This document shows positions 62,441 through 64,000 of a stretch of 64,000 nucleotides of DNA, in pieces. This DNA comes from Sporolactobacillus pectinivorans (GTDB lineage Bacteria > Bacillota > Bacilli > Bacillales > Sporolactobacillaceae): NCBI RefSeq assembly GCF_002802965.1, contig NZ_NXGA01000001.1:3038366-3102365 (forward strand), in the 5' to 3' direction. The first letter of the stretch is position 1. Each line of letters opens with the position of its first letter. The position numbers were made by a program, and so were the translations under genes. Under the pieces are notes generated by a model. That model searched no databases, had not been told where the DNA came from, and saw only the letters and a list, made by a program, of their open reading frames with translations.

Positions 62441-64000
62441 TCTCGCCCGCCGCAATATGTCACGCAACTTTTACCGCTATTTTCTTTATTTCGCTTCGAT
62501 GATTTTCAGCGTAATGATTTTCTTCACCTTCGTCTCCATCCAGTTTAATCATCAGGTGGCGCAGGCATCCTCAGTCAAAATCGATACATCATTTAAAGCG
62601 GCTTCGATTGTCCTGATTATCTTCGTATCGATTTTTATATGGTATTCGAACAGTTTCTTTACCAAGCAGCGAAAAAGGGAAGTCGGGCTTTACGCCCTGC
62701 TCGGTCTGCGAAAGAAACAGATCGGCCGGATGCTTTTTTATGAAAATCTGATTCTAGGGCTGCTGTCACTATTAATCGGTATGCTGATCGGCATGCTGCT
62801 GTCCAAGTTTTTTGTCATGATCCTGATGAAACTGATGGACGCGGCAGTCCATGTCCGTTTTTCGATTTCTTCGCAAGCGGTCCTGGAAACGACCGCTGTT
62901 TTTCTTCTGATTATCTTGCTGACTTCTCTGGATGGCTATCGGCTGATTTATCGGTTCCAACTAATCGATTTGTTTCATGCAGAAAAGGAAGGAGAGAAAG
63001 CGCCTAAAGTGTCTGCGATTCAGGCGTTACTGGCTGTGTTGCTGATTGCAGGCGGTTACTGGATGGCACTGCAGAGCCTGAATTCAAGGCTTTGGCATCT
63101 CGGCCTTCTTCCGGTCGCCCTGATTATTTTATTTTGCATCATTACCGGGACCTTTTTGTTGTTCCGTTCACTGACCGTCTATTTTCTAAAGAAGTCCAAA
63201 AAGCGTAAAACGCACTATTACCGGGGAATGAATATGATCAGCACCGCTCAGCTTTTCTATCGCATCCGGGGGAATGCACGAGTGCTGACTGTGATTGCGA
63301 CGCTGAGTGCCGTCACGCTTTGTGCCGTCGGAACAAGCTTCAGCCTCTATTATGAAACCGGAAAATACACAAAAGAATCCAAGCCGTTCAGCTACGCTTA
63401 CATGGCTCAAAAAGGGGATCAGACCAAAGCGGATAACACTTTTGAACAAGTGGTTAAAGCTGAAGGCCGTCATCGGATTTTGAATCAAACAGCGGTGCGC
63501 ATGATCCCGGTCACAGGCAGACTGAACGGATTCAAATCGCCTATCTCTCCCCAGTTCCTGACACTTATTTCCAAGTCTTCATTCAATGAACTTGAGAAGA
63601 TTATAGGATTAAAAGACCCTGCCAGACTCAATTCCAGTGACGCTCTTATACTGGACAGATATTACAGCAACCAATTTTCGCCAGATTTTCAAGGAAAGAC
63701 CGGAAGCATTCATACGACAACAGGACAAAATACAACGCTTCATTTTATCGGTTACAGACCCTACAGCGTTCTGAACAGCCCGTTTGCCAATTTTACCATT
63801 GTCGTTTCCGATGCCCAGTTCAATCAACTGGAGCAGCGTAACCATCCGCTCACCGTAACCCAGATCAATATAACCGATCCCGGTCATTCCGGTCCGCTGA
63901 CGGCGCAATTGTCTGCGAAATTAAATCCTTTAATTATGTCCGCTACTTTTTCAATCGGAAGCTATTACGACTCGTATCATGGAATGATGTCTGCATACGG
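62427..64000 (+). CDS. Bce-type ABC transporter permease (partial, runs off the right end)
   Basis: GTG 62427 follows GGGGTGGG and opens MTLFNLARRNMSRNFYRYFL; at least 524 residues are in the window and the frame stays open. The FtsX-like domain includes FFTKQRKREVGLYALLGLRK. Six membrane helices fill the first 300 residues; then the large outer domain starts (YETGKYTKESKPFSYAYMAQ), which in BceB-type proteins binds the peptide and passes the signal to the kinase. The remaining helices lie outside the window. Confidence 0.93.
   Translation, partial: MTLFNLARRNMSRNFYRYFLYFASMIFSVMIFFTFVSIQFNHQVAQASSVKIDTSFKAASIVLIIFVSIFIWYSNSFFTKQRKREVGLYALLGLRKKQIGRMLFYENLILGLLSLLIGMLIGMLLSKFFVMILMKLMDAAVHVRFSISSQAVLETTAVFLLIILLTSLDGYRLIYRFQLIDLFHAEKEGEKAPKVSAIQALLAVLLIAGGYWMALQSLNSRLWHLGLLPVALIILFCIITGTFLLFRSLTVYFLKKSKKRKTHYYRGMNMISTAQLFYRIRGNARVLTVIATLSAVTLCAVGTSFSLYYETGKYTKESKPFSYAYMAQKGDQTKADNTFEQVVKAEGRHRILNQTAVRMIPVTGRLNGFKSPISPQFLTLISKSSFNELEKIIGLKDPARLNSSDALILDRYYSNQFSPDFQGKTGSIHTTTGQNTTLHFIGYRPYSVLNSPFANFTIVVSDAQFNQLEQRNHPLTVTQINITDPGHSGPLTAQLSAKLNPLIMSATFSIGSYYDSYHGMMSAY

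Overview
The window is chromosomal DNA of an endospore-forming Gram-positive of the order Bacillales. Evidence is gerM, gerE, a CotD-like coat protein, several YjcZ-type tiny spore proteins, Ku/LigD, YslB next to sdhCAB, and the gerM-rph-rdgB-ysnB gene order known from Bacillus. A Sporolactobacillaceae-like or other Bacillaceae-related genus fits, but I cannot fix the genus from sequence alone.

Layout. 0-6.5 kb: the end of a TPR gene, an M29 aminopeptidase, a LexA-controlled Y-family polymerase with its YolD partner, an iron alcohol dehydrogenase and a DUF1461 membrane protein. 6.6-15.0 kb: an AT-rich accessory stretch that starts at tRNA-Arg(UCU). It holds a few intact genes (alpha/beta hydrolase, DsbA-like, TruA, SRPBCC, DUF4260, TetR) among decayed pieces: a group II intron 3' end, two IS1595-type transposase remnants, an alpha/beta hydrolase pseudogene, a Nudix-like scrap and a methyltransferase tail. 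15-29 kb: spore and small-protein territory, with YjcZ-type genes, Ku and LigD split in two, an L,D-transpeptidase, a YetF-type protein, CotD-like, a DUF2975-XRE-DUF4173 operon, DUF3231, several unannotated micro-ORFs, a frameshifted pseudogene, an interspersed repeat and minus-strand orphan terminators. 29-32.3 kb: ysnB, rdgB, rph and gerM. 33.5-47.5 kb: ion and metal homeostasis, with cadC-cadA, a c-di-AMP riboswitch before kimA, a pspA-DUF4178-DUF4247 operon, copA with two copZ-like genes and a CsoR-type operator, a SHOCT protein, and arsR-arsC-arsB. 47.6-52.5 kb: fabH, phzF, two tandem glutamate racemases and an FbpB-type micro-gene. 52.7-55.4 kb: a chemoreceptor plus PaaK-type ligase cassette bounded by identical 37-bp terminator repeats. 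55.4-64 kb: gerE, sdhCAB, yslB and a Bce-type antimicrobial-peptide sensing and resistance module (RR-HK-ABC), with the permease running off the end.

Most notable: (1) the MCP/PaaK cassette with its own leader hairpin, enclosed by perfect 37-bp direct repeats beside gerE; (2) LigD cut by one in-frame TAG exactly between ligase and polymerase, with a Shine-Dalgarno for the second half; (3) a dispersed element with a hairpin-CACTA-hairpin core whose stems differ in sequence but keep pairing; (4) a CopZ duplicate that has lost one metal-binding cysteine; (5) a TGA-interrupted YjcZ paralogue; (6) two related candidate small RNAs with C-rich loops.
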